The notes: generated from the sequence alone by a model not told the origin. DNA of 64,000 nucleotides from Tenrec ecaudatus (GCF_050624435.1 NC_134530.1:143260721-143324720); one strand, 5' to 3'; shown: positions 1 through 11,639, numbered from the stretch's first letter. Numbers and translations: made by a program.

Positions 1-835
1 TAGAGCATACAGCAAAAATGAAAACATCTTAACCATACACCCACACAGCTTGGGTACTAGGACCAACGACTTGGGGGACATCTAGGTCAGGTGACAAACA
101 CAGACCACAAAAACAATGTCCTACAACCTACTTCAGTGAGTACCCACTGGGAGCTTAAAAGCTGCTCGTGGCCATCTAGATGCGACTACAGACCTCTCCT
201 CATCTACAGCAAAAAAAAAAAAAAAAGTGAAGAAAACCTAAGACTCATGGAAATAATTAGTTCAAAGGTCTAATGAACCATACAGAAAACAGCCTCCACT
301 CATCCAAGACCAGAAGAGCCAGATGATCTCTGGCTAACACTACCAATCTCTGATCAGGATCACAAGACAAGGTTCTGGACAAAATGGGAGAAAAATATAG
401 AGTAAAATTCATTATCGTAAAAAATAGCAAGCTTATTGGTCTGATAAAGACTGGTGGAATCTGACCACACCCCCCCCAAAGACTATGACCATTAGGAACC
501 CTTCAAACCTGGAACTAAACTCATGCCCCCATTCTCCACCCCGCCCCCACCCAGTGACCTTTCAGCCCAACAATGGCTAGGCCTATAGAGTGGACAGTAA
601 CACCCATGAGGAACACTCTCAGAAAAATCAACCACAGGCAACCAAAAGGGAGTTGTCTGCTCCCAAAACAATGCTCAGAAGGCAAGAAGGGACAGGAAAG
701 AAGGAAGGAAGATGAATGGAAAAGGGAACCCCAGAGAGGAAGTGGGAAGAGTATTGTTACATGGTGGGGATTGTAACTATTGTCACAAAACATCATGTGT
801 GAATGGGTGGGACTAATATGTTCTGTAAACAAGTC
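1..835 (+). mobile_element. L1 LINE 3' UTR (afrotherian type), 3' tip resumes at 1412-1440
   Basis: The stretch reads like the non-coding 3' UTR of an afrotherian L1: an A-run near 210, then purine-rich text with a GGGACAGGAAAG block near 690, a 'gtcacaaaacat' block at 782-793, and a polyadenylation-like ACAATAAAA end. That end lies at about 1421-1429, beyond the LTR inserted at 842. No ORF2 protein is encoded here. It lies in intron 1 of WDR47. Recognition is from memory of elephant L1 3' UTRs. Confidence 0.65.
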
Positions 836-841
836 ACCAAA

Positions 842-1411
842 TGTGGGGGGAGGTCAGATGCTTACAGACATCATCCCGAGAGCAGTTAGTCACCAGACTA
901 TATGGCAGGCCTCACTCCCTGCTACTGGGGACAATAAACTATTCCTCCCTGAGGCCTGCGACCAAGCATTCTCACCCTACCAATAATGATCTCTATCAGT
1001 TGAGTCAGGGAACAGGCCAAATTGACTCTGTAACATCCAAAGTTAAGTTATCCGCCCATCTTATCACATGTATTGCATGTATGTCCCTAGACCCCCTCTC
1101 ATTACGGTATTACCTATGGCACAACCCCTCCCTGTGATGTATGTCCTCACCTGTAATTAGGGGGCTTGCATGTCCCCAGAGAATATAAAAAGCCTGGGCT
1201 AGCATTAAAGAACTCTCTCCCTCCACGTGGACCATCAGGAGGGGCTGAGGTGAGCATGCTACTATGAATCGTGTCTGCCTCCATTTATTTCAATACTTCT
1301 CTTCTATCTCTCATGCTCTCTATGAGTTTACTATGATCTTTACTTATTATCGCTGTACAATTGCGCCTACCGGACCCGTAATGATGTATTAGGGCCTGGC
1401 TTCCCCTGACA
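842..1411 (+). mobile_element. Solo LTR of a young endogenous retrovirus (copy 1)
   Basis: A 570-bp LTR that starts TGTGGG and ends CCTGACA, flanked by a perfect 6-bp target duplication ACCAAA (836-841 and 1412-1417). A TATA-like AATATAAAAAG lies near 1182-1192. No internal viral region adjoins it, so it is a solo LTR left by recombination. It is inserted in the L1 3' UTR. By eye it is about 97% identical to the copy at 39216, which implies a young family. A 6-bp duplication suggests class II (ERVK-like), as inference only. Confidence 0.88.
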
Positions 1412-1814
1412 ACCAAAACCACAATAAAATGTTCAATTAATTAATTAATTTAATTAGAATTACTGAAATAGTGAACGTTTACAAAATTAAAACTATTTTT
1501 TTGACCCACATTGTTTAGATATATCACAACCTGGGCAGCAAAAAGGAAAAAGATTATCAGATTTTACCTAAGAATATAAATGTAAATCTTCCATTCCAAA
1601 GAGGGTGCCATAAACAAAGTTAAAACACAAGTGACAAACTCGACTTAAATACTGTTATTATATAGAGTTAAATAGTTACCTTCTAAAACCTATGTATCAT
1701 CTTCAAATTGATACACACACATAAAACTGAAAAATGGTCAAAGGGTATAAATAAAACTCACAGAACTATAAATTACCAATAAATCTTTAAAAATATATTC
1801 AACCTCACTATTGA

Positions 1815-2012
1815 TATTAAAAGGTACTCAGGTGGTGCTGCTGGGTCAACAATGAACTGCTAACCAGAAGGTCTATAGTTCAAATCCACCAGCTGCTTTT
1901 CAGGAGAAAGATGAGGCTATCCTGCTCCAATGAAGATTAACAGTCTCAAAAACCCTACACAGGGTTGCTGAGTCAGAATTTACTTGATGGCAGCGGGTTT
2001 TGGAGTTTTAGT
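1815..2012 (+). mobile_element. AfroSINE
   Basis: tRNA-derived SINE showing the family blocks in order: 'gctaaccagaaggtc', 'ttcaaatccaccagc', 'gagaaagatgaggct', 'gggttgctgagtcagaat' and the tail 'gatggcagcgggtttt'. Confidence 0.8.
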
Positions 2013-4720
2013 CATATTTAAACATGATAGCATTTATGGTCTATCAGTTTTAGAAAAGTTTTAAAGACCTGCTAATATCTAGTGTTGGCATGAGTGTGTA
2101 AAAATTTCCATACAAGTATTGCTAAGAATGCAAATTGGGGCAGTGTTTGGGACAGAGAATTTGAAAGCATGAAAGTTTTACTTAGGAAAATTTTAAATAT
2201 TAAATTTTTTATTTTGACTCAATTTCAATTCTGCTTCTAAGAATCTATCCTGCAAAAATATTTGTAAATATCCATAAATGTACCTATATAAAGTGTTCCT
2301 TGAAAATTTATTTGTATACAGGAAGATTGGAAATAAACTGAATGCTGGTCAAGAAAGAATAATTAACTGGTAGTATATTCATATTGCAGAATATTAGTAC
2401 AGTAACATGGATCTACTCAACCTAAAATAGAAATATCCCAGAAAGAGCATTACAAAATAATACTACTATCCATAAATATTTGTTAGATGAATGAATTTAC
2501 AAAACAGGCTCATTTTTTAAAATGGGGGTAAGTCATGATATGTCTTTCTCTAAATAAATACACAAAGAAAACTGGAAATGTACATAACTATGAATTGTGC
2601 TTATCCTAAAGAGAAAAAGAAATGGAATAGAGGGCAGGAATCTAGGAAGGGGAAGGGTGTTTCTTCCCCATAATTTGTATTATCTGAATGGTTTACAAGT
2701 AGTATATCCACACCATGCTTGCATATATGATCAGGCATTTCTATTTTAAGATAATTATTCATTTAAACGGGGAAATGGCTATGAAAATGAAAACACCCAC
2801 AATTTATAAAATTTTATCTCAAAGGTTCTCTCTTCTACATCAAGGTACCAGCCAGGGTTTAATCAAAAGATCATATTTAGAATTTTAAACTACCATGTAC
2901 TATTCTAAACATCCATCGTTTAATTGAATCTTACAACAACCCGATGAGACAGGCGATTTCATCCCAAATTTACAGCTGAAGCACATTACAGTTCAGTGAG
3001 GTTAAGAAATCAGCCGATAGGCTTTTAACCTGGTGCACCCTACGCTGTAGGGAAAGGTAATATGCTGCGAGAGGGAGATGGAGGGAATAAAGGGGGGGGA
3101 GGGTGTCAAGGGCAGAGCAAGTAATTGAGAGGTTTGATACGCTGTTTAGAATGGTGAAAGAAATAAGGATGATCTGATATGTAGATCGCTACCTAATTCA
3201 CAATTTGAAAAATAAACGGGCTCATTACATATTTCACGAGGAGCTGGTATTGAATGTACATCTGCTATCAGCATCTGTGTCAACAGCAACAAAGAAAATG
3301 TTTTTGAAGTACCCCAGTCAACCCGGTAGCAAAAAGGAGCAGAGGAAAGGAAATGTACATACGCACGTGCGTGCGCATCCATGAGTTGCAAAAATTCCTA
3401 GAAAATTCCGTTATCTTTTCACTCCATTTTGTCCACAAACGTTTTGAAGCCCTCTGGTGTGTGTACATTTATCAATCTCCCTCCTAAAGCAACTAACATA
3501 CATCATAACTTTGTAGGTGTGGTCTAATCGGCAATTATATACAGTGAAGTGACACATTTAATGATATATGCACTGTACAATGAATGTACCTGAAGTTGCA
3601 TTAAATCCTCTACCCTGTGAAATATTGCTTTTGCACGTCTCAGAATTTCATTTCCGTTTTGCTTTTTCCATTCTTAAAGTAAAAACCAACCCAACTGAAT
3701 TTCCAAGTTTCTAAAATTGTGCAAAAAAACTAAACTAAAAATAGACATTTAGCCTTCAATTTTAGCTGGGTTGTCTCAATGTTCTCAAAGGTTTTATATA
3801 AGGTTCCATTTTCTTTTTCAATACATCAAGAGTCATAATATATGTTACAGAGCCACAGGGAAAAAGCAGTATTTGAATTATATTCTGTAAAACTTTTACA
3901 TCCTATTACTGTTTGTACTAACTTTTTTCAAGTAGGAATAATTTTAAAACATCCCCATAACCTAAGTAGAAAGAGAGGTGGGGAGTTCTATTATTTATGT
4001 CTTCCCTTCGAATTCAAATCAAGCAAAACTCCCAAATCATTTCCAATCTTCCAGTGACTTAAACATTAAAAGGGCAAGTTCTGGCACGAGAGCCTACTAA
4101 ATAGGCTCTAAGACACTCCTGTCCAAGCGGGATCTCCAGCCTGAACCTGCCTTTTCCTGCCTAACGTGACTACCCATTAAATTCTCTCATTTCCTTCACT
4201 TTATCAGCATTTTACAAACCATTTGTCTACTTATTTCATGATTTCAACACATATTTATTAAGAATCTGTGTGCAAAGCATTGTACTGCCACCATGGGGGG
4301 GGGGGTGCTTAAGAATGGATCCAGAAGGAGGAGCGGTCTTACAGTCCAAGAGACTAACACCTGTGCAAATGTACTACATGTAAAATGTCAGCCAAGATTG
4401 TTTTAAGAGGATTACAAGGTCTGTGGAAGTCCAGACTTGTAGTGAGGTTTCCTGCAAAAGACAGCTCTGAAAGATCATTAATATCCTAATATGTGGATAT
4501 AGGAAGGGAAAGGTGGAGCCAAGCATGAAAACTACCTGGTCTCACAGACTGAAATTCCCCGACCTTTCCACTGCAACATCCTGGCTTTCACAGGGGTGAA
4601 AACTAGAAGGAATCATTAGGACTCAAGGACCCTTAAACCTCAGGCCAGAGTTGTAGAAACTAGAACTCAGCTTCTTTCTTTGCTGGGTAGCCATCTGGCA
4701 GTCATTAGGGCCGTAAGTCT
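2013..4720. other. WDR47 intron 1, mostly unique sequence
   Basis: AT-rich intronic sequence with no exon I can support. A MIR-like piece lies at about 2920-3035 (blocks 'cttacaacaaccc' and 'gaggttaagaaatc'), and a short L2/MIR-type end at about 4230-4285 ('atatttattaagaatctgtgtgc'). Confidence 0.5.
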
Positions 4721-4726
4721 AGGGCA

Positions 4727-4981
4727 ATGCTTCTTAAACCTTTCCGCTCAACACCTCCACAGGGGGCCCTTAAGCATAAAATTTCTTTAAAGTCTCTGAA
4801 TTTTACCTCAGAAATTGTGTGAATACTGCATTCTTCATATCACCTTTTTGTTCATTTTAAAAAGAAAGAGAGCAGTGCTTTGTACCCAAATCTTCAGGTG
4901 AAATTGATGACAGCGGTATTATGTGACTATATGGCAGCATATATCTCCAAGAGCTCAACTACTCCAATTTGAAAAGCATAA
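4727..4981. mobile_element. Short hAT (MER5/Charlie-like) DNA transposon
   Basis: The left end 'atgcttcttaaacct' and the right end 'tttgaaaagcata' are approximately inverted to each other, about 255 bp apart, with no coding capacity. This is typical of an old non-autonomous hAT copy. The exact family is not assigned. Confidence 0.4.
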
Positions 4982-6225
4982 ATCAGAGGGGATAAAATAA
5001 GTTTTCAAGAGCTTATGATCCACAGGGTTAGTTAGCTCTAAAGGTAACACAAGTCAAAGCTATGGGCCATTGCCTTATCCAGGAGAGCAACCTTAAACCA
5101 CCAGCCTTTGTAGAGGAGAAGCATTCTTTGCTCTGTCTGCTCTGTCCCCCGTAGTCTTCAGGGAGAAGGGATACACCCCAATAGTCTTTAAAGCCATTTA
5201 AGGAAAAAAGCCCTAAATCTAGAAATGCTAATAGATAATGCAGAAATGTTTTAATTATCCTTGTCAATGCTTCCCTGTATTAAAAGGTAATCAACCAATT
5301 CCTCCAATACCCCAGCCCCAAGTGCTTTCAAATGCATTGTTTTATTCAACTTCAGAGCCTACTCCCAGACTAAATCAATAGCAGGTATTATGTATGACCC
5401 TTTTATAGATCAAGAAAGCAGAGTGGGTCTTCCAAGACTGGAATCAGTCGCCAAGGGAAACGTTCTGATTTCCAGGTTACTGATCTACTAAGGACAATTG
5501 CACTTCTTTGTGTATTCATTTTAAGTGTTTCTCTAGTCACAGTATATATATCAGGCACATCACATGTTGTCCACTCACTAAGTGACTAATAATCTATATT
5601 TCACAAATAGAAGGGGCCAGACACACCATTGAACTAGGATGGTAACCCTGTTCTCTTAGGACACATTCCTAGTACTGGCTTTTATAAAAAGGAAGAAAGA
5701 ACGAGACTGTGGGAGGGTGAGAAATAACCAACCACATGCTAAAAATCCCTCACCCGAAAAAAGATTTACACATTCCTAATGGCACCCAAATTCAAGTGTT
5801 TTGCTTTTTATCTAACACCGTGCTGTCGTTGTCTTTTCTAACACTGCTTTCCTACAGAAGCAACCCATTTCTCAAAACTAAGATAAAATTACTCCTTACA
5901 TCAGCCTCCTAAATGAGACCTCCAGAATATAAGAATGGGATGTAGGCATTTCTCCTTTCTAGTTAAATTTCCATGCTGTTTGCACACGCAGAATTGGGAA
6001 CAAAAACATTTTACTTGGTTTTACTGGTGGGGGGGGAATTAACAGATTAAAAATCTACATGTTAATTTCCGTGCCATTAACTTATTGAAGCAGCCTATGA
6101 AGTCTACAACAAAGAGAGGGAAATCGGAGTTAGCATCACAACCTTTGAATCAGGGGTGGAACAAAGACATCTTGCATTATGCAAAAAGGACCAAGTTGCA
6201 AAAAAAAAAAAAAAAAAAAAGCACG
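4982..6225. other. WDR47 intron 1 continued, unassigned
   Basis: No exon or clear repeat recognised. It contains a (G)8 run near 6030 and a 20-base A-run at about 6200-6220, just before the CpG island begins. Confidence 0.45.
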
Positions 6226-6229
6226 CTCT

Positions 6230-7570
6230 CCTCCGAAACAATGCGTGGTGGCTCCCAGCACGTCGGAGTCCTAGAAGAAAAACCGTCCGGTCGCGCCGTC
6301 TCTGCCCCCCGCCCCTCTTGTTGAAGACCTCGCCCCACAGCCACGGCCCCGATCTCTGTCTCCCTAATGTGTCTTCACACCGCTTAACCCTACTCCCTCC
6401 GGTGTATTGTACCCAAGCGCCCCGCACAATTCCCTTCTCCAAATCCAGTAGCGGCTCCTCTGCCCCGCTGCGTCCAGACTCCTAAAGGCCTGCTCGCATT
6501 GACCCTGGACGTTAAGAAAGGCCAGCCCCGGCCCCGGAGCGCGCCCCTCGCCCACCCCCACCCCCGGCCCAGGAAGGCAGGGCAGCGCGCTCCGGGGTCT
6601 CCCGCGGACGGGCTCGCAGCGGGGCGGGGAGGAAAGCAAACCCGAGCGTGGTCGGCGCCCTCCGCCCCTCGCAGCGGCCAGCGGGCTCCAGCCCTGCGCG
6701 GGCTCCAGTGGTCAGGGTCGGCAGGGCCAGGGCGAGGGGCGTCGCTTGTGCTCCGAACGTGCACAAGGTGTGGTCCCGGCGCGTCGGCCTCGGATGGAGC
6801 CCGCAGCTCCAGCTCCTCATCCTGCGGCCCCGAGTCCCCACCCAGTCTGCACCTAAGACCCTGCTGGACACCGACCGCAGCCCTGGGAGTCGCTGGGGGC
6901 CGAGCCCCGTCAGGAGCTGACAGATGGTGGCCATGGCAACCCGAGGGGCGGCTCGGCCCGACCCCGCCTCCACTCTCCGAGGCGCTCACCTGAAGGCTCC
7001 GGCCGAGCCCGGAGACGCTGCAGAGGAAAAGGCGGCCGAGAGGCGGGCGACGGGAGCCCCAAAGCGGTCGGCTCCGGGCTGCGGTGGGGACGCGAGGGCG
7101 GCGGCAGTGCGGGCTCGGCGTCGGTCCTCCCTCCTGCGACCCGCGCGTCAGTCCATCGGCTCGTCAGTCCTTCCTTCCAGCCGCCCCTCCCGGCCGGCGG
7201 CAGCTCGACCCAGCCTCTTGCAGACTGCGGTTGTCAAGCGATGCTGAAGCCGAGCCCCGGCCGCGAGCCCCGGCCAATCACGGCGCTTCGGCAAGCCGCC
7301 TGAGGACCCCGCCGCGCGGGGCGGCCAGGCAGGTGCCTGAGCCGAAGGAGAGGCTTCTGGGCGGGCGCAAGCCGCGGGCGGGCCGGCGCAAGCCGGGGCG
7401 GACCCGGGCGAGGTGGCGACTGTGCGGAAGGACCCGCTTCTCTCCGCACTCCCAGCGCTGCAGGGACTCGGAGGGGCAGCAGGCGCGGCCGCTGCGAGAG
7501 AGATCGGCCGCCAGGACGCAGGCTCGTCGACGTCGGGTGGCCCTGTGTCTTGAAATAGTCCCGAGGGCGT
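6230..7570. promoter_or_regulatory. WDR47: CpG island at the WDR47 promoter
   Basis: GC content and CpG density rise sharply from about 6230 and fall after about 7570. The island covers the predicted WDR47 first exon and its upstream region. Long open frames on both strands here are an effect of GC richness. Assignment to WDR47 rests on gene order: the next gene to the right is TAF13 in the same orientation as in human. Confidence 0.75.
6990..7190 (-). other. WDR47: WDR47 first exon (5' UTR), predicted
   Basis: On the minus strand a good donor, CAG|GTGAGC, lies at 6985-6992, so the exon ends at 6990 and intron 1 runs left through the window start. WDR47 is a WD40-repeat, LisH/CTLH protein that binds CAMSAP proteins and microtubules in neurons. 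Its start codon is expected in exon 2, outside this window, so no coding sequence is claimed. The 5' limit near 7190 is a guess from the end of the densest GC stretch. The evidence is the donor, the CpG island and synteny. A transcript map would fix the start site. Confidence 0.5.
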
Positions 7571-7639
7571 TGTTGCCTCCAATCCAGGAAGTTGTCTACG
7601 GACCAGAATTGGCTCTGAATACTCCTCCTCGATAACGTA

Positions 7640-8110
7640 ATACAAACTGAAGGAAGGCTTGCTGCCTGCCTCTTCTCCCTCTATTCATGCCGCACCTCCA
7701 GAGCATTCCGGCCACTTAGTTACCGCCCCCCCCCGCCTGATTTCTCATTTTCTAGAGCTGATCTACGTGTAATAATTTTTCAGTTACTTACCTTTCAGCA
7801 TATTTACTTTTTGTCTGTGTCTGTCAACACGTTTCGGTTGTAACCCCATGACAGCAAAAACCTACTACTTCCCACGCCCTCATCGGTGGCGCAGTAGCAT
7901 TCCAAACAATAAATCCGTGCCTACTGAACCAGGCTAACAGGCTAAATTAATGCTGTGCCTTTCCAAATCATTCCGTCACCATTAACAAAAAACTTGGTCT
8001 CCCCAAGCAGTGAATCCTCCTTGACCTAATCTTTGGGTGCCCAACTCAGTATGACCATTCGCCTTTGCGTCCTTGAGGATCTCGCATTTTTCTAGTTAAC
8101 ACAGCCTAAT
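7640..8110. other. Spacer upstream of WDR47, unassigned
   Basis: About 470 bp between the CpG island and the first RTE copy. A short AfroSINE-like head ('catcggtggcgcagtagcattcc', split by substitutions) appears near 7881-7905, but nothing else is recognisable. Confidence 0.35.
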
Positions 8111-8685
8111 TTGGATCCACAATCAATGCTCCTGGAAGGAGCAGTCAGAAGAGCAAAAGACTAGTTGTATTAGATAAATCTGGTACACAGACCTCTTTAA
8201 AGTACTCAAGAACAAGGATGTTCCTTTGAAGACTAAGAGGCACCTAACCAAAATCATGGTATTTTCAATTGCCTCCTATGCTTGTGAAAGTTGGACATTG
8301 AATAAGGAAGCTAGAAGAATGAAAGCACTTGTAATGCTGGAGAATATTGAAAGTACCATGGCTTCTAAAAGGACAAACCCATCTGTGTTGGATGAAGTAA
8401 GACCAGAGTGCGCCTTAGAGGCAAGGATGGCAAAACTTTTACATAATTTGGACATATTGTCAGGAGAGACGAGTCCCTGGAGAAGGACATCGTATTTCAT
8501 AAAATGGAAGGGCAGTAAAAAAAGGGAAAGGCCCTCCTTGAGATGGGTTGACCCAGTAGCTGCATCAATGGTCTCAGGCAGAGGAACAATTGTGAGGTTG
8601 GCACAGAACCGTGCAGTGTTTCGTTCTGTTGTGCATAGGGTTGCTATGGGTCGGAGCCAACTTGATGGCAACTAACAATGGTAAC
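8111..8685 (+). mobile_element. BovB/RTE LINE, 3' part in plus orientation
   Basis: An open stretch at 8226-8675 encodes the C-terminal region of an RTE ORF2 protein: SYACESWTLNKE near the start, then LSGETSPW and RSVVHRVAMGRSQLDGN at the end. The DNA ends with 'ggttgctatgggtcggagcc', the RTE 3' tail also seen in AfroSINEs. The copy is 5'-truncated near 8111 and abuts an opposite-oriented RTE piece. Confidence 0.8.
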
Positions 8686-8689
8686 CCCT

Positions 8690-9745
8690 TGTTCCATTTG
8701 CACTACTGCCTCCTGATCCATGTTCAAGTTCCATATGAGCACAATGAAATGTTCTGGAATTCCCTTTCTTCTCAATGTTACTCACAGTTTATGATTCACA
8801 CTGTCATATTTGCCTTGGCATAGTCCAGAAAGTACAAGTGAACATTTTTCTGGCATTTTCTGCTTTCAGTCAAAAGTCATCTGACATAAGCAATGATATC
8901 CGTTATTCCACATTATCTTCTAAATCTGGCTTGAACCTCTAGCAGGTCCTTGTCAATGTACTGCTGCTACTGTTCTTGGATGATCTTCAGTGCCTCTGTA
9001 TTCCTTCCATCTTCTTTGAATGCTTTCTGGGTTATTCAATATTTTGCCCATGTCTCCATATGACAATTTCAGGCCTGAATTTTTTTCAGTTCTGTCCGCT
9101 TGGGAAATGCCAAGTGTGTTCTCCCATTTGGGTTTTGAAACTCCAAGTCTTTGCACACTTCATTATATTTTACTTGGTCTTCTCAAGTCACCCATTGAGC
9201 CCGTCTGTTCAGCTCTTTTACTCTGTCATCTCTCATTTGGTTGCACTATTCAAGCTTTAGAGTCTTTCCTGACAGTCGTTTTGGTCTTTTGTTCTTTCTT
9301 TACTTTCTTACCTGTCTGTACTTTCTGGTTTCTTCATCTATGATGTCATCCCACATCCCACAATTCATTGGATCTTCTCTCTTTAGTGTTCCATATGTTA
9401 AATCTGTTGAGATGATTTCTAAATTCAAGTTGGAATTTGGATCTTGCAGATTTGTTTGCGTTTTACTCAGCTTCAACTTGAAGTTGCATAGAAGCAAGCG
9501 ATGGTCTATTCCATAGTTGGATCCTGGACTTATTCTAAAGGATGATTCTGTGCTTCTCCAACATCTCTTTCCACAGTTGTCATCCATTTCATTTCACCTG
9601 GAAAGGTTTATATATTTGTGTATAATTGCCTCCTACATTATTCAGGGGGAAATGGTATCTGCAATGAATAAATTGTTGGTCTTGCCAAATTCACTTTCTA
9701 GTCTCATTGCAATCAAAAAGGCCTTATCTTCCAAGTACCAATCCT
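8690..9745 (-). mobile_element. BovB/RTE LINE, reverse orientation, reverse transcriptase to endonuclease
   Basis: Read on the minus strand, the left end gives RT-region text (near MDQEAV) and the right part gives the end of the endonuclease domain (GIDHRLLLCNFKLKL). The frame is broken throughout. The element continues at 11640 after later insertions. Confidence 0.75.
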
Positions 9746-11110
9746 GCCAAGCAGCAAGGATCAACCCTGGCTTCGGTAGGAAGGAGAATCCATCTCCATG
9801 GCTGCCCAAGAATAAGTGCCATGACGCAGAGGTCAAAAATAGTTCCACCTTCCATCCTTCTTTTATCCTATGTTCACATCAACTGTTCCTCCCACAGCAG
9901 TCTACTTTTCTGCTGGGCTCAATAATTTGTTGCAAACAGCCAACGCACAGACAACACTCATGATAACAGGGTTTATTAAGGACGCTAACAGGTTACAAAA
10001 GCCAGGATCATAAAAACATTGAGGATCATAAACATTAAGGATATTGTGGGATACAGAAGGATTTCTCCCAAGCTGTCTCCCCCAAACATATGCCAGACAG
10101 CTACTTGGGAATGACTATACTTGGAGGTCATCAGAAGTAGGTCAGGGGTTATTCTCCCTGAGAGCTATCAACCATCTAGAGCAAGTAGTCACCACTGTTT
10201 ATCCTAGAAGTAGGGCCCTCTCCCTTCTGATAAGGATAGTAGTTGTCTGTTTCCTTGTAGGAGACCCCAGAGAGGTCAAACCCGCCCAAGGATGATCAAG
10301 GTTAGGTCGCCATCTTGGATCTAGGATCCGCCCATCTTGTCACAGGTATACCCCCAATCCCTCTTCCTATTGCATGGATGTCCCTAGACCATTCCTTCTG
10401 ATTACTGTATTACCTATAGTACAGTCCCTTCCTGTGACATATGTCCTCACCTGTATTTAGGGGGCTTGCATGTCCCCAGAGAAGATAAATAGCCTAGGCT
10501 AGCATTAAATCTCTCTCGCCCTCCACGTGGACCATCAGCGGGGCAGAGGTGAGCATGCTACCATGAAACGTGTCTGACTCCCATTTATTTCCATACTTCA
10601 CTTCTATCTCTCATGCTCTCTATAACTTTACTATGATCTTTACTTATTATCGCTGTACAATTGCGCCTACCGGACCCGTAATGATGTGTTAGGGGCTGGC
10701 TTCCCCTGACAGGATATAGTCATTGGCCCACAGCAGCACCTCTCCTCAGCCAGCAAGCCAAGTCTCTCTCTGTCCTCAGCCTCTCAGTCACATGGTCCCT
10801 TAGCCTCTGGTTCTGTGGACCTGGAAGCCATTGCTGCTCTGCCTGAGTCTCGTCGTTTTAGGGCTGCTCCTCTGGTCTTAGCATGGCATTGCCTCTGCCA
10901 CTTCAGACAGGGAGGGATCTCAAACATGCTCCACTGTGGCCTCTTCTTCCTTGATGGTTCTGGGACTTCTCTTTGTTCTTGCTTCTGAAGTGGCTCTCTA
11001 TAGCCAGATGAATAGCAACCAAAACTGACTCATCCCCTCTATTAAGGTTTCACACACCCTGTTTGCAGAGTCCCGCCAGATCATTGGTGGGAGTTACAGA
11101 GACATAGATT
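9746..11110 (-). mobile_element. ERVL-like LTR with a little internal sequence, host of solo LTR copy 2
   Basis: Antisense copy of a repeat family also present at 19270, 28460, 29995 and 36850. Shared blocks read on its own strand are 'accatgtgactgagaggctgagg', split by variants, and 'gagagagacttggct'. A solo LTR of a younger family (10045-10711) sits inside it. The whole lies inside the RTE LINE. The ERVL label comes from a tRNA-Leu-like primer-site text in a sister copy. It is an old, degraded fossil. Confidence 0.45.
10045..10711 (+). mobile_element. Solo LTR of the young endogenous retrovirus (copy 2, longer variant)
   Basis: A 667-bp LTR that starts TGTGGG and ends CCTGACA, with a perfect 6-bp target duplication GGATAT (10039-10044 and 10712-10717). 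Its last 400 bp closely match the copies at 842 and 39216, but its 5' part differs, so it belongs to a related subfamily. It is solo, with no internal region, and inserted into the ERVL-like repeat. Confidence 0.88.
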
Positions 11111-11124
11111 AAAAACAAAACAAA

Positions 11125-11635
11125 TTCACTGCCATCAAGTCAATTCCAACTCATAGTGAGCCTGTAGGACTGGTCCTGTCGGTTGCCAAGAAGTAACTCT
11201 TGGTTTTTTTTGTTAGAATATCACCATTGATTTTATTTCACCCAGTATAAACTATATGTGTATAATGCCTTAACATTTGGTTATGCTGAACTTTATGCAA
11301 GGTTGAGACCATCCTGCTTTCTTCTGTTCTTCTTTTTTTTTTTTTTTTACATTTTATTAGGGGCTCTTATAACTCTTACCACAATCCATACATATACATA
11401 CATCAATTGTATAAAGCATATCCGTGTATTCTTTGCCCTAATCATTTTCAAAGCATTTGCTCTCCACTAAAGCCCTTTGCATCAGGTCCTCTTTTTTTTT
11501 TTTTTTTGAAGTAACTCTTTACGGAAGTAGAAAGCCTTGTCTTTCTCCCAAGAAGTGGCAGGTGGTTTCAAACTGCTGACCTTGCCATGAGCAGCCCAAC
11601 TTGTAACCAATACCCCACCAGGGCTCCTGAACCCT
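11125..11635 (-). mobile_element. AfroSINE (reverse), split by a family T insertion
   Basis: The left piece (11125-11201) carries the antisense tail 'actgccatcaagtcaattcc' and the right piece (11508-11635) carries 'aactgctgacc' and the head 'accccaccagggctcc'. The two are joined by a 12-bp duplication, GAAGTAACTCTT, around the insertion. Confidence 0.85.
11202..11507 (-). mobile_element. Family T (L1-type 3' end) with probable 3' transduction
   Basis: The insertion is bounded by the 12-bp duplication GAAGTAACTCTT (11190-11201 and 11508-11519). In the element's own sense it reads: an A-run of about 17, a 150-bp family T 3' end with AATAAAATG, an A-run of about 18, about 118 bp of unrelated sequence (about 11212-11329), then A8 next to the duplication. 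Two A-tails with foreign DNA between them is the signature of 3' transduction. Confidence 0.65.
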
Positions 11636-11639
11636 ATTG

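Noticed and set aside
781-841. Solo LTR copy 1 starting at TGTCAC (781)
   Set aside because: The 781-841 text belongs to the L1 3' UTR; starting at 842 gives TGTGGG and a perfect ACCAAA duplication.
6390-7645. Overlapping open frames up to 199 residues on both strands
   Set aside because: They sit in the WDR47 CpG island, have extreme Gly/Pro/Arg/Ala bias, overlap in several frames and match no family. GC-rich DNA lacks stops by chance.
8111-9745. Twin-priming inversion of one RTE insertion
   Set aside because: Twin priming inverts the 5' part and leaves it upstream of the sense 3' part. Here the reversed piece lies downstream of the 3' end, so the order is wrong.
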